Shown piece after piece: positions 28,988 through 37,690 of a DNA stretch of 37,690 nt; position 1 is the stretch's first letter; each line of letters begins with the position of its first letter. Below the pieces are notes generated by a model. It searched no databases and had not been told where the DNA came from. It saw nothing but the letters and a program-made list of their open reading frames with translations. This DNA comes from Clostridiales bacterium (lineage in GTDB: Bacteria > Bacillota > Clostridia > Monoglobales > WRBX01). The position numbers and the translations under genes are program-made. The stretch is from assembly GCA_031263785.1 (NCBI GenBank), contig JAISFC010000072.1, positions 1-37,690 of the forward strand, read 5' to 3'.

Positions 28988-29143
28988 ATGAAAAAGGTGA
29001 TTATTGTAATGTTTACCGCGGCATTGGTAGTGGTGTGCGGGCTTATTATCACGGAAGCGGCGATTACCGAGCTGACGGGGCTGCCGACTATAATTTCCCC
29101 CGCAATTGTAACTCTTTCAGAATTCGTTGCGCGGCATCTATAG
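28988..29143 (+). CDS. 51-aa membrane peptide downstream of spoIIP (not in ORF track)
   Basis: MKKVIIVMFTAALVVVCGLIITEAAITELTGLPTIISPAIVTLSEFVARHL*; GTGAGGTG SD; one TM segment; 56-nt convergent overlap with the next gene. Confidence 0.6.
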   Translation: MKKVIIVMFTAALVVVCGLIITEAAITELTGLPTIISPAIVTLSEFVARHL

Positions 29144-29861
29144 AACGGAAATTGCCCTTAATTTCATAGTCCGCGTATTTTTTGTAAAGAGGCAGGCGTT
29201 CTTGATAAATTCGGATTAAATCGTTTTTTTTGGCAAGCAATGGGCGTTTAAGCCGGAATTTGCGCTTTGAAAAGACGTTTTCCAAGTCGTATTGAATTGC
29301 CTCAATCGGACGATTCAGGAAAAACACAAGTCCGTTACTCCGCAAAAGAAGCATGTTTTTTTCGTTTAATATCACGCCTCCGCCTGTAGAAATGACGCGG
29401 GGCGGTTTTTTCGCTACTGCACTTGCGATTTGCGCGGATTCGAGCGAGCGGAAGCCCTTCTCGCCATATCTGGAAAAAATAGATGGAATAGACAGCTTTT
29501 GAGCCTTCTCCACGGCTTTATCGGTGTCCACACATTCGATGTCCAACAAATCCGATAAAATGCGCCCTACAGAGGTTTTTCCGCTACCCATCATCCCGAT
29601 TAGCACAATATTATTGTTCAACGCGATTTTCGTCTGTATACATCTGCTTATTTCCATAATTTCCTGAATAAACCGCTTAAAATAGGCATCCTCATCATAT
29701 TTCCCGATGATTTGCCGTTCGCGTTTGGCGTCCAAAATAACGCTACCGTGCGCAATTTTGTATGCAGCCACTTTTTTTGACAGCTCCATCCGCGCCTGGA
29801 AGAGAGCCAGCATTTCGTTGTCAATTTTGTCTATATCAGCGCGCAATTCATGAATATTCAC
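29088..29861 (-). CDS. Bifunctional chorismate mutase / shikimate kinase
   Basis: N-terminal AroQ-type helix MNIHELRADIDKIDNEMLALFQARMELSKKVAAYK; C-terminal AroK NIVLIGMMGSGKTSVGRILSDLL...STGGGVIL. Confidence 0.93.
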   Translation of the reverse strand: MNIHELRADIDKIDNEMLALFQARMELSKKVAAYKIAHGSVILDAKRERQIIGKYDEDAYFKRFIQEIMEISRCIQTKIALNNNIVLIGMMGSGKTSVGRILSDLLDIECVDTDKAVEKAQKLSIPSIFSRYGEKGFRSLESAQIASAVAKKPPRVISTGGGVILNEKNMLLLRSNGLVFFLNRPIEAIQYDLENVFSKRKFRLKRPLLAKKNDLIRIYQERLPLYKKYADYEIKGNFRSIDAAQRILKELQLRGKL

Positions 29862-30799
29862 GACAGCGCACCTCCCAGCCCGAGCGCGAGCATCGCTTCG
29901 GCGACAACTGCGGCGCGCGGAACTATGCAGGGGTCGTGCCTACCGCGTATTTCGATCGTTGTTTCCCGCATATCGGGCATGGAAACGGTATGTTGAGGCT
30001 TTGAAATGGACGGCGTCGGCTTAAATGTGAGGCGGGCGACGATGGGCATCCCGGACGTTATTCCGCCGATTATTCCGCCGCAATTGTTAGTAGTCGTTCG
30101 CACCTGCCCGCCGCTGACGCAAAATTGGTCGTTGACAGCGCTGCCCCTCGCGTTTGCAAAATTAACGCCCGCGCCGAATTCAACGGCTTTTACGGCAGGG
30201 ATGGAGAAAAACAGCTTCGCAAGCACGCCGTCGAGGCTATCTGTGTCAATGCCGCCCGTGCCCGCGGGGACGCCGTTTGCCGTGACCTCCACGCAGCCGC
30301 CTATGGAGTCGCCGTCAGCTTTAGCGCGCAGAATCTCGTCCTCGGAGGGGCTCAAAACCGCCGAAGAAATGGCAATTCCACGGGTTTGCAAAAAGGTTTT
30401 GGCAATGGCTCCAATGGCGGTAATCGGCGCGGTGAGCCGTCCCGAAAAATGTCCGCCACCGCGGTAGTCGCTATGCCCGCCGAACTTCACAAAAGCTGGA
30501 TAATCAGCATGATTAGGGCGCATTTTATTCTTTGTTTCTTCATAATCTCCCGAATGCGCGCTTTCGTTAGGAATTATCACGCATATAGGCGCTCCGGTAG
30601 TCACGTCGTTGAAAACGCCGCTTATAATACGGAAATTGTCACTTTCCCTCCGCGGCGTGGTTAGCTCTGAATTGCCCCCTGCCCGCCGCGCCAATTCGCT
30701 TGCAATGAAATCAAAATCTACGGCGATTCCTGCGGGGAAATTGCATAATACCGCGCCGATTTCGGGTCCGTGGGATTCGCCAAAAACTTCAAAACGCAT
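29858..30799 (-). CDS. aroC: Chorismate synthase
   Basis: MRFEVFGESHGPEIGAVLCNFPAGI...MRPNHADYPAFVKFGGHSDYRGGGHFSGRLTAPITAIGAIAK...RGRHDPCIVPRAAVVAEAM. Confidence 0.95.
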   Translation of the reverse strand: MRFEVFGESHGPEIGAVLCNFPAGIAVDFDFIASELARRAGGNSELTTPRRESDNFRIISGVFNDVTTGAPICVIIPNESAHSGDYEETKNKMRPNHADYPAFVKFGGHSDYRGGGHFSGRLTAPITAIGAIAKTFLQTRGIAISSAVLSPSEDEILRAKADGDSIGGCVEVTANGVPAGTGGIDTDSLDGVLAKLFFSIPAVKAVEFGAGVNFANARGSAVNDQFCVSGGQVRTTTNNCGGIIGGITSGMPIVARLTFKPTPSISKPQHTVSMPDMRETTIEIRGRHDPCIVPRAAVVAEAMLALGLGGALS

Positions 30800-31916
30800 G
30801 TGAACAACACCTTTCATAATCTCTCCAAAAATTAGGATAGGATTTTTTAACCGCCAAATAATCGCTTATAATGACGGGATTTTCAGCGCGGGTCGCCGCT
30901 ATCGCAAGCGACATGACGATTCTGTGATCATTGAAGCCCGAAACCTCACCGCCGTTCGGGCAAAAATCCGCCCCCCGCCCGCTAATAAATAAGCCGTCCT
31001 CCGTTTCGCGCACTTCCGCCCCCAGCGCGTTCAGCCCTCGCGTTATGGCGTCGAGGCGGTTACTCTCTTTATTGCGAAGGCGAGCCACGTTTGTGATGCT
31101 CGTGTTCCCATCCCTAAAAGTCGACCACACTGCCAAAATCGGCACCAGGTCCGGGAATTGCCCTGCCTCAATTTCAATATTGCCGTGTGTGCCCATGCCG
31201 AGAATCTCCAAAATAACTCTGTCGCCCTGCAGGCTGTTTGACGGCAGATTTGTGATTTCAACCTCACTGCCCAAGGCATTCGCAACCAGAAAGAAGGCGG
31301 CTTGAGAAAAATCAGCCTCGCAAGTGTACTCAAACGGTCGGTATTTCTGCCCGCCGTGCACGGCAAAACTGTCGTAATTATCATTAGTTACGTGGATCCC
31401 CGCGTGTTCCATCATGTCAACCGTCAGGTCCACGTACCCGCGCGACTGCAAGGGCGCATCTATGTTTATAGTCGAGTCGCCGTGCGAAAGAGGCGCGGCG
31501 AGCAGCTTGCCGCTTACGTGCTGCGAGCTACTTTTGTCAACGCGGGACATAAGACGCGGGCTCCCGATAAATTCCGTCTCACCTTTGTAAAACGGAGCCA
31601 AATGCGAGGTTAAACGGAGGGTCGTTCCGCTTTCGCGGCAGTCGAGAGTAAGCGGAGAATTGCCGCTAAAAATGCCGTCGCCGTTAATTTGCAAGGTCAC
31701 CACGTCCGCGCTTGCGGTGTTAATCGCAATATCCGCGCCAAACCCGCGCATGACGTCTATCGTTGCGCCTATATCGTCGGAAATTTCTATGTTGCCTATT
31801 TTCGATTCGCCGCGAGCCAGCCCCGCGCAAATAATCGCCCTGTGCGCGAGCGACTTCGAGGGAGGTAGAACCAGTTTTCCCTGAAGTTTATGCGGCTGGA
31901 TGGTTTTTTTATTCAT
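30789..31916 (-). CDS. aroA: 3-phosphoshikimate 1-carboxyvinyltransferase
   Basis: LVLPPSKSLAHRAIICAGLARGES...DCRESGTTLRLTSHLAPF...FNDHRIVMSLAIAA. Confidence 0.95.
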   Translation of the reverse strand: MNKKTIQPHKLQGKLVLPPSKSLAHRAIICAGLARGESKIGNIEISDDIGATIDVMRGFGADIAINTASADVVTLQINGDGIFSGNSPLTLDCRESGTTLRLTSHLAPFYKGETEFIGSPRLMSRVDKSSSQHVSGKLLAAPLSHGDSTINIDAPLQSRGYVDLTVDMMEHAGIHVTNDNYDSFAVHGGQKYRPFEYTCEADFSQAAFFLVANALGSEVEITNLPSNSLQGDRVILEILGMGTHGNIEIEAGQFPDLVPILAVWSTFRDGNTSITNVARLRNKESNRLDAITRGLNALGAEVRETEDGLFISGRGADFCPNGGEVSGFNDHRIVMSLAIAATRAENPVIISDYLAVKKSYPNFWRDYERCCSHAF

Positions 31917-32868
31917 CGCGGGCTCCTTGAAAAAAAGACAAAAGGCTGTGCTTCAACATCTTTTTAATCGAGCTTTTACCGATTTCTTCAAGAAAAATAA
32001 TATTGATAGAATCGCCCGAGGTTTTTTTATCCAGCAAGATAGTTTTTTCAAAAATTGACGGCGGGATTTCCAGCTCATAGGGCAGATTATACTTAATCAA
32101 CACGTTTTTTACGCGCTCCGCGGAGCCCTTCGCGGTCATGCCGTTCCGCTCGCTCGCAAGGGTGACGGCGTACATGCCTATCGCGACGGCTTCACCATGC
32201 GTATAGCGGGAAAAATCGCCGTATTGCTCCACCGCGTGCCCGATGGTGTGCCCAAAATTCAGCTTCATGCGCTCGCCCTTATCCTGCGGGTCCAGCTGGA
32301 CGAAAGCCTCCTTGATTTCGCGGTTTTTAGCTATCAAATATTCCATGGAGAAATCGCCTTTTTCGAGCGCCTGAAAAAGAGACGCGTCGGCAATGCAGGC
32401 GTGTTTTATCGCCTCCGCCATACCGTCCGAAAATACCTTCGGCGGCAGTGTCGAGAGGTAATTTGTGTCTATATGAGTAGTTTGCGCGTCGTAAAATGTG
32501 CCGACCAGATTTTTCCCGCTGGGCAGGTTAATCGCCGTCTTGCCGCCGAGCGAGGAATCTATCATGGCGAGCAGCGTGGTGGGGACATGAATAAGCTCAA
32601 TCCCGCGCATAAACGTCGACGCCGCAAACCCCGCCAAATCGCCGATTACGCCGCCGCCGAACGCGATTATTGCATCGCTTCGGGTATAATTTAGCTCCAC
32701 CAAGGTCTCGTAAATTTGCGACAGGTATTTGACGGATTTTGTTTCCTCGCCCGCGGGCAGGACCAGCAGGTGCGTACCATCAAACCCCTTGTCGGGGAAG
32801 GTTTTTGCGGCGTCAAGCTTGTGCAGACGCGAAACATTGGAATCCGTTATAACAAGTGCGTTGCGCAA
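31909..32868 (-). CDS. aroB: 3-dehydroquinate synthase
   Basis: AFGGGVIGDLAGFAASTFMRGIELIHVPTTLLAMIDSSLGGKTAINLPSGKNLVGTFYDAQ...LNFGHTIGHAVEQ. Confidence 0.95.
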   Translation of the reverse strand: MRNALVITDSNVSRLHKLDAAKTFPDKGFDGTHLLVLPAGEETKSVKYLSQIYETLVELNYTRSDAIIAFGGGVIGDLAGFAASTFMRGIELIHVPTTLLAMIDSSLGGKTAINLPSGKNLVGTFYDAQTTHIDTNYLSTLPPKVFSDGMAEAIKHACIADASLFQALEKGDFSMEYLIAKNREIKEAFVQLDPQDKGERMKLNFGHTIGHAVEQYGDFSRYTHGEAVAIGMYAVTLASERNGMTAKGSAERVKNVLIKYNLPYELEIPPSIFEKTILLDKKTSGDSINIIFLEEIGKSSIKKMLKHSLLSFFQGARDE

Positions 32869-32880
32869 TATAATCCCTCC

Positions 32881-33711
32881 CTAATAATAAACAGCCTCGT
32901 ACTTTTCGCGCACTTTCCGCAGATATTCGCGCAGCTGCCCCTCATCCTCGCGGACGAGCATGTCGCGGACGATGCTAAGCTCGTCGGTGAGCAGGCTGAT
33001 TGCCTCCACCAACGAAGGCATGTTCCGAACAAAAAGCTGGCTCCACATCTCCTCGTTGATGCACGCAATGCGCGTATAATCGGCAAAACTGTTGCCCACG
33101 AATGATTTGTGCCGCCCAAAATTTGGCGAGTTGCAAATGCAAGCCGCGAGTACGTGCGGAAGTTGGCTGGTGTAGGCGACCATTTTGTCGTGTTCTTCGG
33201 GGGTGCAGCGTGTGATTTTCCCGCAATTCAGCTCGCGGGCGAGGGCTTCCACTATGTTAATTTGCGCCTCCATCGCGCCGTTTGACGGTGTTATAAGGAA
33301 ATTCGCCTCGTCGAACAAATGCTCGCTGGACTGCTCAAAACCGCATTTTTCCAGCCCCGCCATGGGGTGCATACCGACGTATACGGCGTTCATCTCAAGC
33401 GTTTCGCAAAGCTTCATGAGCGGAGTTTTGACGCCCGTGCAGTCCGTGAGTATGGAGCCGCGCTTGAAATTATGCCCATTTTTACGCAGAAACTCTATCG
33501 CGATATCGAAATACAAGCAGAGGATTGTCACATCGGCGTCCGCAATAGCCGCCTCGCCGCTCGTAGCAGAATGCGTGATTATACCCTTAGATTTCGCGGT
33601 GTTTAAGACGCTTTCGTCGACGTCGACACCGGTAATTTCATGCCCTTGCTTTATGAGCCGCCGCGCCATGGACCCCCCTATCAATCCAAGCCCGACAATA
33701 GCTATTTTCAT
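32881..33711 (-). CDS. tyrA: Prephenate dehydrogenase
   Basis: MKIAIVGLGLIGGSMARRLIKQGHEITGVD...ILTDCTGVKTPLM...MHPMAGLEKCGFEQSS. Confidence 0.93.
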   Translation of the reverse strand: MKIAIVGLGLIGGSMARRLIKQGHEITGVDVDESVLNTAKSKGIITHSATSGEAAIADADVTILCLYFDIAIEFLRKNGHNFKRGSILTDCTGVKTPLMKLCETLEMNAVYVGMHPMAGLEKCGFEQSSEHLFDEANFLITPSNGAMEAQINIVEALARELNCGKITRCTPEEHDKMVAYTSQLPHVLAACICNSPNFGRHKSFVGNSFADYTRIACINEEMWSQLFVRNMPSLVEAISLLTDELSIVRDMLVREDEGQLREYLRKVREKYEAVYY

Positions 33712-34721
33712 AATTCTCTTCCTTCCAAGGCGGTGTATTTTTTCAAAGTTACCATTAATTCCGCGAATTGTTCGGGATTTAGAGACTGCGCGCCGTCACA
33801 TTTCGCTTCCGGCGGGTTGTTGTGCACCTCTATAATCAGCCCGTCCGCGCCCGCGCTGATTGCCGCCTTTGAAAGCGAGGGAACCAGCCATGCTTGTCCG
33901 CTTGCGTGTGACGGGTCGACGATTACGGGCAAGTGAGAAAGCCGCTTTATTATGGGGATTGCGCTGATGTCGAGGGTGTTGCGGGTGGACGTTTCAAATG
34001 TGCGTATCCCGCGCTCGCAAAGTATCACGTTGGGGTTGCCCCCCGCCAAAATGTACTCCGCCGACATCAAAAGTTCTTCCACGGTATTCGCCAAACCCCG
34101 CTTTAAAAGGATGGGTTTTTGTGTTTTGCCCAATTCCTTCAGCAAGGAAAAATTCTGCATGTTCCGCGCGCCGACTTGAATAATATCAACTTTTTCTTCA
34201 TATTCACCGACAAAGTCGGAACTCATAATTTCAGTTACTATGGGCAAATCCGTTGCCGTGCCCGCCTCACGCAGCAGCTCCAGCCCGTGCAGCTCCAACC
34301 CCTGAAACGCGTAGGGGGAGGTACGCGGCTTGAATGCTCCGCCTCGCAAAAACAGCGCTCCCGACGATTTTACCGCATTGGCAGTCTCCAAAATTTGCTC
34401 ACTCGTTTCCACAGAGCACGGGCCGGCAATTATCGTAAATTTCTTTCCGCCGATTTCCCTGCCGCCGACGTCAATAATCGTGTCCTGCGGATGGAATTTT
34501 CTATTGGATTTTTTATAAGGGTCGGCGATTTTAATCACGTTTTCAACGTAAGGATTCGCTTCAAAGTGATTCTTGCTAATTTGCGAAGTGTCGCCGACAA
34601 GCCCGATTACTATACATTCAGTACCGCGCGAAATATCCAGCTTTAAATCGTATTGCTTCAAAATCCCCTCAATTTTAGAAATTTCAGCTTCAGGGGCGTT
34701 CCCTTTCATGACGATAACCAT
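33708..34721 (-). CDS. aroF: 3-deoxy-7-phosphoheptulonate synthase (type I beta, N-terminal ferredoxin-like domain)
   Basis: FTIIAGPCSVETSEQILETANAVKSSGALFLRGGAFKPRTSPYAFQGL...PVIVDPSHASGQ. Confidence 0.95.
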   Translation of the reverse strand: MVIVMKGNAPEAEISKIEGILKQYDLKLDISRGTECIVIGLVGDTSQISKNHFEANPYVENVIKIADPYKKSNRKFHPQDTIIDVGGREIGGKKFTIIAGPCSVETSEQILETANAVKSSGALFLRGGAFKPRTSPYAFQGLELHGLELLREAGTATDLPIVTEIMSSDFVGEYEEKVDIIQVGARNMQNFSLLKELGKTQKPILLKRGLANTVEELLMSAEYILAGGNPNVILCERGIRTFETSTRNTLDISAIPIIKRLSHLPVIVDPSHASGQAWLVPSLSKAAISAGADGLIIEVHNNPPEAKCDGAQSLNPEQFAELMVTLKKYTALEGREL

Positions 34722-34744
34722 TTTTACCTCCTCTATATACTTAT

Positions 34745-34772
34745 ATTATATAGGAAAAAAAGCAAATGTCAA
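34745..34772 (-). promoter_or_regulatory. Promoter of the aro operon
   Basis: Minus strand TTGACA-16 nt-TATAAT, then AGGAGG before aroF. Confidence 0.7.
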
Positions 34773-34819
34773 CCTTTTTTTTGGATAATTTAAATTTTCA
34801 GCCGCGGAGAAAATTTAGG

Positions 34820-34848
34820 TTGCTTTTTTCGTGCGGGTGTGATATTAT
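34820..34848 (+). promoter_or_regulatory. Promoter of GT-C-like copy A
   Basis: TTGCTT-17 nt-TATTAT; same sequence conserved at 36430-36458. Confidence 0.5.
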
Positions 34849-34911
34849 AAAATCGAAGTGAAAGAGTTACTCGGCGAAAGGAAAATTCAGAGTATAGGAG
34901 CGTGGATTAGC

Positions 34912-36372
34912 GTGAACAAGCCTGCGGAAAAGCATAAAACCATGATTTTTTACGGTTTATGCGCGTTGTTTAGCTTGCTTATGTTTTTCGTGTATTTGAG
35001 CAATGCGACCACGGCGCGTACTCTTCTGCAGATAAGCGCGGTTCTCGTCATTATTTTTGCGTTCCTGCGGTGGCAAAGTAAAAAGCTGGATTTTCACACA
35101 TTGATGGCGTGCATATTTATTTTAGGCTTGATTGTGCGTCTGGTTATTTTAGCGAAATATGGGGTGTATAAGTACGAACATGACATATTCCAAAAAAACG
35201 GGCACCTTGATTACATAAAATACTTCGTTCAAAACGGGCTTTCATTGCCGAGTCACATACAGGAACAGTTTTATCAACCGCCGCTTCACCATATGCTGAG
35301 CAGTATAGTTTACAATATCGGTGTATTATTTCGCATGAGCGATGCCGGAATTTTAGGTCTATTGCAGCTGGTTATAATATTTGTAAGCTTCATAAGCTTC
35401 CGTTTCGCGGCAAAAATCATGTCAATCGCCTCAAACGGAAATAAGACGGCGATATTGATAGGGACGGCATTATTCGTAATGTTCCCCGAGAATATTATTA
35501 TCGCTAATACCCTTAATAATGACCCGACTATGTTGTTTTTCTATGTGGCGGCGCTTTATTATTTGGCACGGTGGATGAAAGACCGCACGATGAAAAACGC
35601 TGTTTTGCTGGGCGCAATGACGGCTCTGGCAGTTATTTCCAAACGCAACGCGCTTTCGGTCGTCGTGGTTAGCTTGTTTGCGTTCATCATAGTCTGCGTG
35701 AAGGATAAAAAATTGCATTGGAAGCACATTTTAGGGTATTTATCTACCGCCGCGCCCCTTCCCGCTTATATTTTTATCCGAGCTTATGTTAAATTCGGGC
35801 AGGGCTTGACGTATGTTGCGAGGTTGGCAAATAATCTTCAAGACGTCCCAAATACTTTTTCCAAGCTTTTTGGAATTTCGCTCAAGAGAATATTCTCGAT
35901 GCCGTATGCTTCTAATTTTCAAGAAGACGGAAAAAATTCTTTTGTGGAATACGCTTTTAAAAGCTCGCTTTTCGACGAACACAAATTTTCCGAAAATTTC
36001 ATATTGCCGTATATTTTGCTGTCCGTCGCGCTTGTTTTTACGATAGTTTGGGTGGTGAACGCGGTGCGCAATTACGACGCAAAAAATAATTATGATAATA
36101 TGTTTTTGTTTAATCTGGGGCTCACTTATCTGCTGTATTTAAAATTCAGGATTGATTACCCGCAAATTTGTACGCAAGTGTTCAGATATGCCGTTACGGC
36201 AGTGCCTAGTTTGGCGTATTTTGCCGCAAAGGCGGCTATCCCGCGCGAAGGGGAAAAACTGAATAGGGCGAAGAGCGGAAATTTTGGCGGCGGAGCGTTA
36301 TTTAGAAAAGTAACGTTGTCCGCGAGCGTTGCGTTCAGCGTTGTGTCATTTGCGTTTTACATGATAATCTGA
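34912..36372 (+). CDS. Multi-TM GT-C-type (ArnT/PMT-like) glycosyltransferase-like protein, copy A
   Basis: Many TM segments; YKYEHDIFQKNGHLDYIKYFVQNGLSLPSHIQEQFYQPPLHHML. GTG at 34912 is favoured over 34858 because copy B has an in-frame stop in the homologous upstream stretch. Confidence 0.75.
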   Translation: MNKPAEKHKTMIFYGLCALFSLLMFFVYLSNATTARTLLQISAVLVIIFAFLRWQSKKLDFHTLMACIFILGLIVRLVILAKYGVYKYEHDIFQKNGHLDYIKYFVQNGLSLPSHIQEQFYQPPLHHMLSSIVYNIGVLFRMSDAGILGLLQLVIIFVSFISFRFAAKIMSIASNGNKTAILIGTALFVMFPENIIIANTLNNDPTMLFFYVAALYYLARWMKDRTMKNAVLLGAMTALAVISKRNALSVVVVSLFAFIIVCVKDKKLHWKHILGYLSTAAPLPAYIFIRAYVKFGQGLTYVARLANNLQDVPNTFSKLFGISLKRIFSMPYASNFQEDGKNSFVEYAFKSSLFDEHKFSENFILPYILLSVALVFTIVWVVNAVRNYDAKNNYDNMFLFNLGLTYLLYLKFRIDYPQICTQVFRYAVTAVPSLAYFAAKAAIPREGEKLNRAKSGNFGGGALFRKVTLSASVAFSVVSFAFYMII

Positions 36373-36429
36373 ATTTAAAAGGGATTTTGAATTGGATAAT
36401 TTAAATTTTCAACCGCGGAGAAAATTGGG

Positions 36430-36458
36430 TTGCTTTTTTTGTACGGGTGTGATATTAT
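36430..36458 (+). promoter_or_regulatory. Promoter of GT-C-like copy B
   Basis: TTGCTT-17 nt-TATTAT. Confidence 0.5.
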
Positions 36459-36521
36459 AAATTTGAAGTGGGGGAGTTGTTCGAAAAAAGAAAAAATTAG
36501 ATTATGGGAGCGTGGATTAAC

Positions 36522-37690
36522 ATGAGTGCAAAGCCGACGGAGAAGCGTAAAATTGTGGTTTTTTACAGTTTGTGCGCATTGTTTAGCTTGATTATGTTTT
36601 TCGTGTATTTGAGTAAGGATACCACGGCGCGTACTCTTCTTCAGATAAGCGCGGTTCTTGTGATTATTTTTGCGTTCCTTCGATGGCAAAGTAAAAAGTT
36701 GAATTTTTATGAATTGATGGCGTGTATATTTATTTTAGGCTTGATTGTGCGCTTAATTATTTTAACAAAATATGGTGTGTACAAGTATGAGCATGACGTG
36801 TTCGCGAAAAACGGACACCTAGATTACATAAAGCACTTTGCTCAAAATGGGCTTTCGTTGCCGGGGCACATACAGGAGCAGTTCTATCATCCGCCGATTC
36901 ACCATATGCTAAGCAGTATCGTCTACAATATCGGTTTATTCTTTCGCATGAGCGATGTTAGAATTCTGGGGCTGCTGCAGCTGGTTATAATATTTGCAAG
37001 CTTTATAAGCTTTCGTTTTGCGGCAAAAATTTTGTCAATCGTCACAAACGGAAATAAGACGGCTATTATTATAGGTACGGCGTTATTCGTGATGTTCCCC
37101 GAGAATATTATTGTCGCCAACGCCTTGAATAACGACCCGACCATGCTGTTTTTCTATGTGGCGGCGCTTTATTATTTGGCGCGGTGGATGAAAGACCGCA
37201 CGATGAAAAACGCGGTTTTGCTGGGCGCAATGACGGCTCTGGCGGTCCTTTCCAAACGCAACGCGCTTTCGGTCGTCATCGTGAGCTTGTTTGCGTTCAT
37301 CATAGTCTGCGTGAAAGATAAAAAATTGCATTGGAAGCACATTTTAGGGTATTTGGCTACCGCCGCGCCCCTGCCCGCCTATATTTTTATCCGCGCCTAT
37401 GTCAAATTCGAGCAAGGTTTGATGTATGTCGCGAGGGTGATTGGCAACTCGCAAGACGTCCCGACTACTTTTTCCAAGCTTTTCGGAATTTCGCTCAAGA
37501 GGATATTCCAAATGCCGTACGCCTCGCATTATGCAGTGGGAGGTAAAAATTCTTTTGTGGAATACGCCTTTAAAAGCTCGCTTTTCGACGAATACGAATT
37601 TTCCGAAAATTTAATATTGCCGTATATTTTGCTGTCCGTCGCGCTCGTTTTTACGATAGTTTGGGTGGTGAACGCGGTGCGCAATTACGA
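36522..37690 (+). CDS. GT-C-type glycosyltransferase-like protein, copy B (incomplete at right edge)
   Basis: Open from ATG 36522 to the window end: MSAKPTEKRKIVVFYSLCALFSLIMFFVYLSKDTTARTLLQISAVLVIIFAFLRWQSKKLNFYELMACIFILGLIVRLIILTKYGVYKYEHDVFAKNGHLDYIKHFAQNG...; absent from the ORF track (no stop in window). Confidence 0.8.
   Translation, partial: MSAKPTEKRKIVVFYSLCALFSLIMFFVYLSKDTTARTLLQISAVLVIIFAFLRWQSKKLNFYELMACIFILGLIVRLIILTKYGVYKYEHDVFAKNGHLDYIKHFAQNGLSLPGHIQEQFYHPPIHHMLSSIVYNIGLFFRMSDVRILGLLQLVIIFASFISFRFAAKILSIVTNGNKTAIIIGTALFVMFPENIIVANALNNDPTMLFFYVAALYYLARWMKDRTMKNAVLLGAMTALAVLSKRNALSVVIVSLFAFIIVCVKDKKLHWKHILGYLATAAPLPAYIFIRAYVKFEQGLMYVARVIGNSQDVPTTFSKLFGISLKRIFQMPYASHYAVGGKNSFVEYAFKSSLFDEYEFSENLILPYILLSVALVFTIVWVVNAVRNY

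Larger units (their letters stand above)
34781..37690 (+). repeat. Tandem gene duplication including promoter region, period about 1.61 kb
   Basis: TTGGATAATTTAAATTTTCA(G/A)CCGCGGAGAAAATT at 34781 and again at 36392, followed by homologous promoters and ORFs. Confidence 0.9.

Noticed and set aside
34858-34911. GTG start at 34858 for the first glycosyltransferase-like copy
   Set aside because: The homologous stretch in the second copy contains an in-frame stop, and conserved coding similarity begins near 34912.
36375-36689. 104-aa minus-strand ORF at the right edge
   Set aside because: Antisense to the leader and N-terminus of the second glycosyltransferase-like copy, which has comparative support.

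Overview
Chromosomal window of a low-GC, Gram-positive-type (Clostridia-like) bacterium, probably an endospore former (SpoIIP, TepA, ClpE-like ATPase, SLH/CsaB cell-wall anchoring). Most of it is housekeeping: gap; rpsF-ssb-rpsR; a Clp ATPase; ppa; rplS-lepB-rbgA-rnhB-yraN; fhs; tepA-spoIIP; and a six-gene aromatic amino acid operon aroF-tyrA-aroB-aroA-aroC-(chorismate mutase/shikimate kinase). The less ordinary parts are: (i) a zeta-toxin-like P-loop kinase gene preceded by three tandem, mosaic, diverged copies of a small unknown protein, each with its own promoter-like sequence (candidate new toxin-antitoxin or immunity module); (ii) two SLH-domain surface proteins, one also carrying a dockerin, plus a fused GT4-CsaB pyruvyltransferase that plausibly makes their wall ligand; (iii) a membrane-anchored coiled-coil protein with a dockerin-like EF-hand motif and a long structured 5' leader; (iv) a composite GGGAACA heptamer/palindrome repeat island between two near-identical terminator hairpins; (v) ribosomal protein S6 with a very long low-complexity tail; (vi) a tandem duplication, promoter included, of a multi-TM glycosyltransferase-like gene at the right edge. 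All calls are from reading the sequence and the supplied ORFs; no database search was run.
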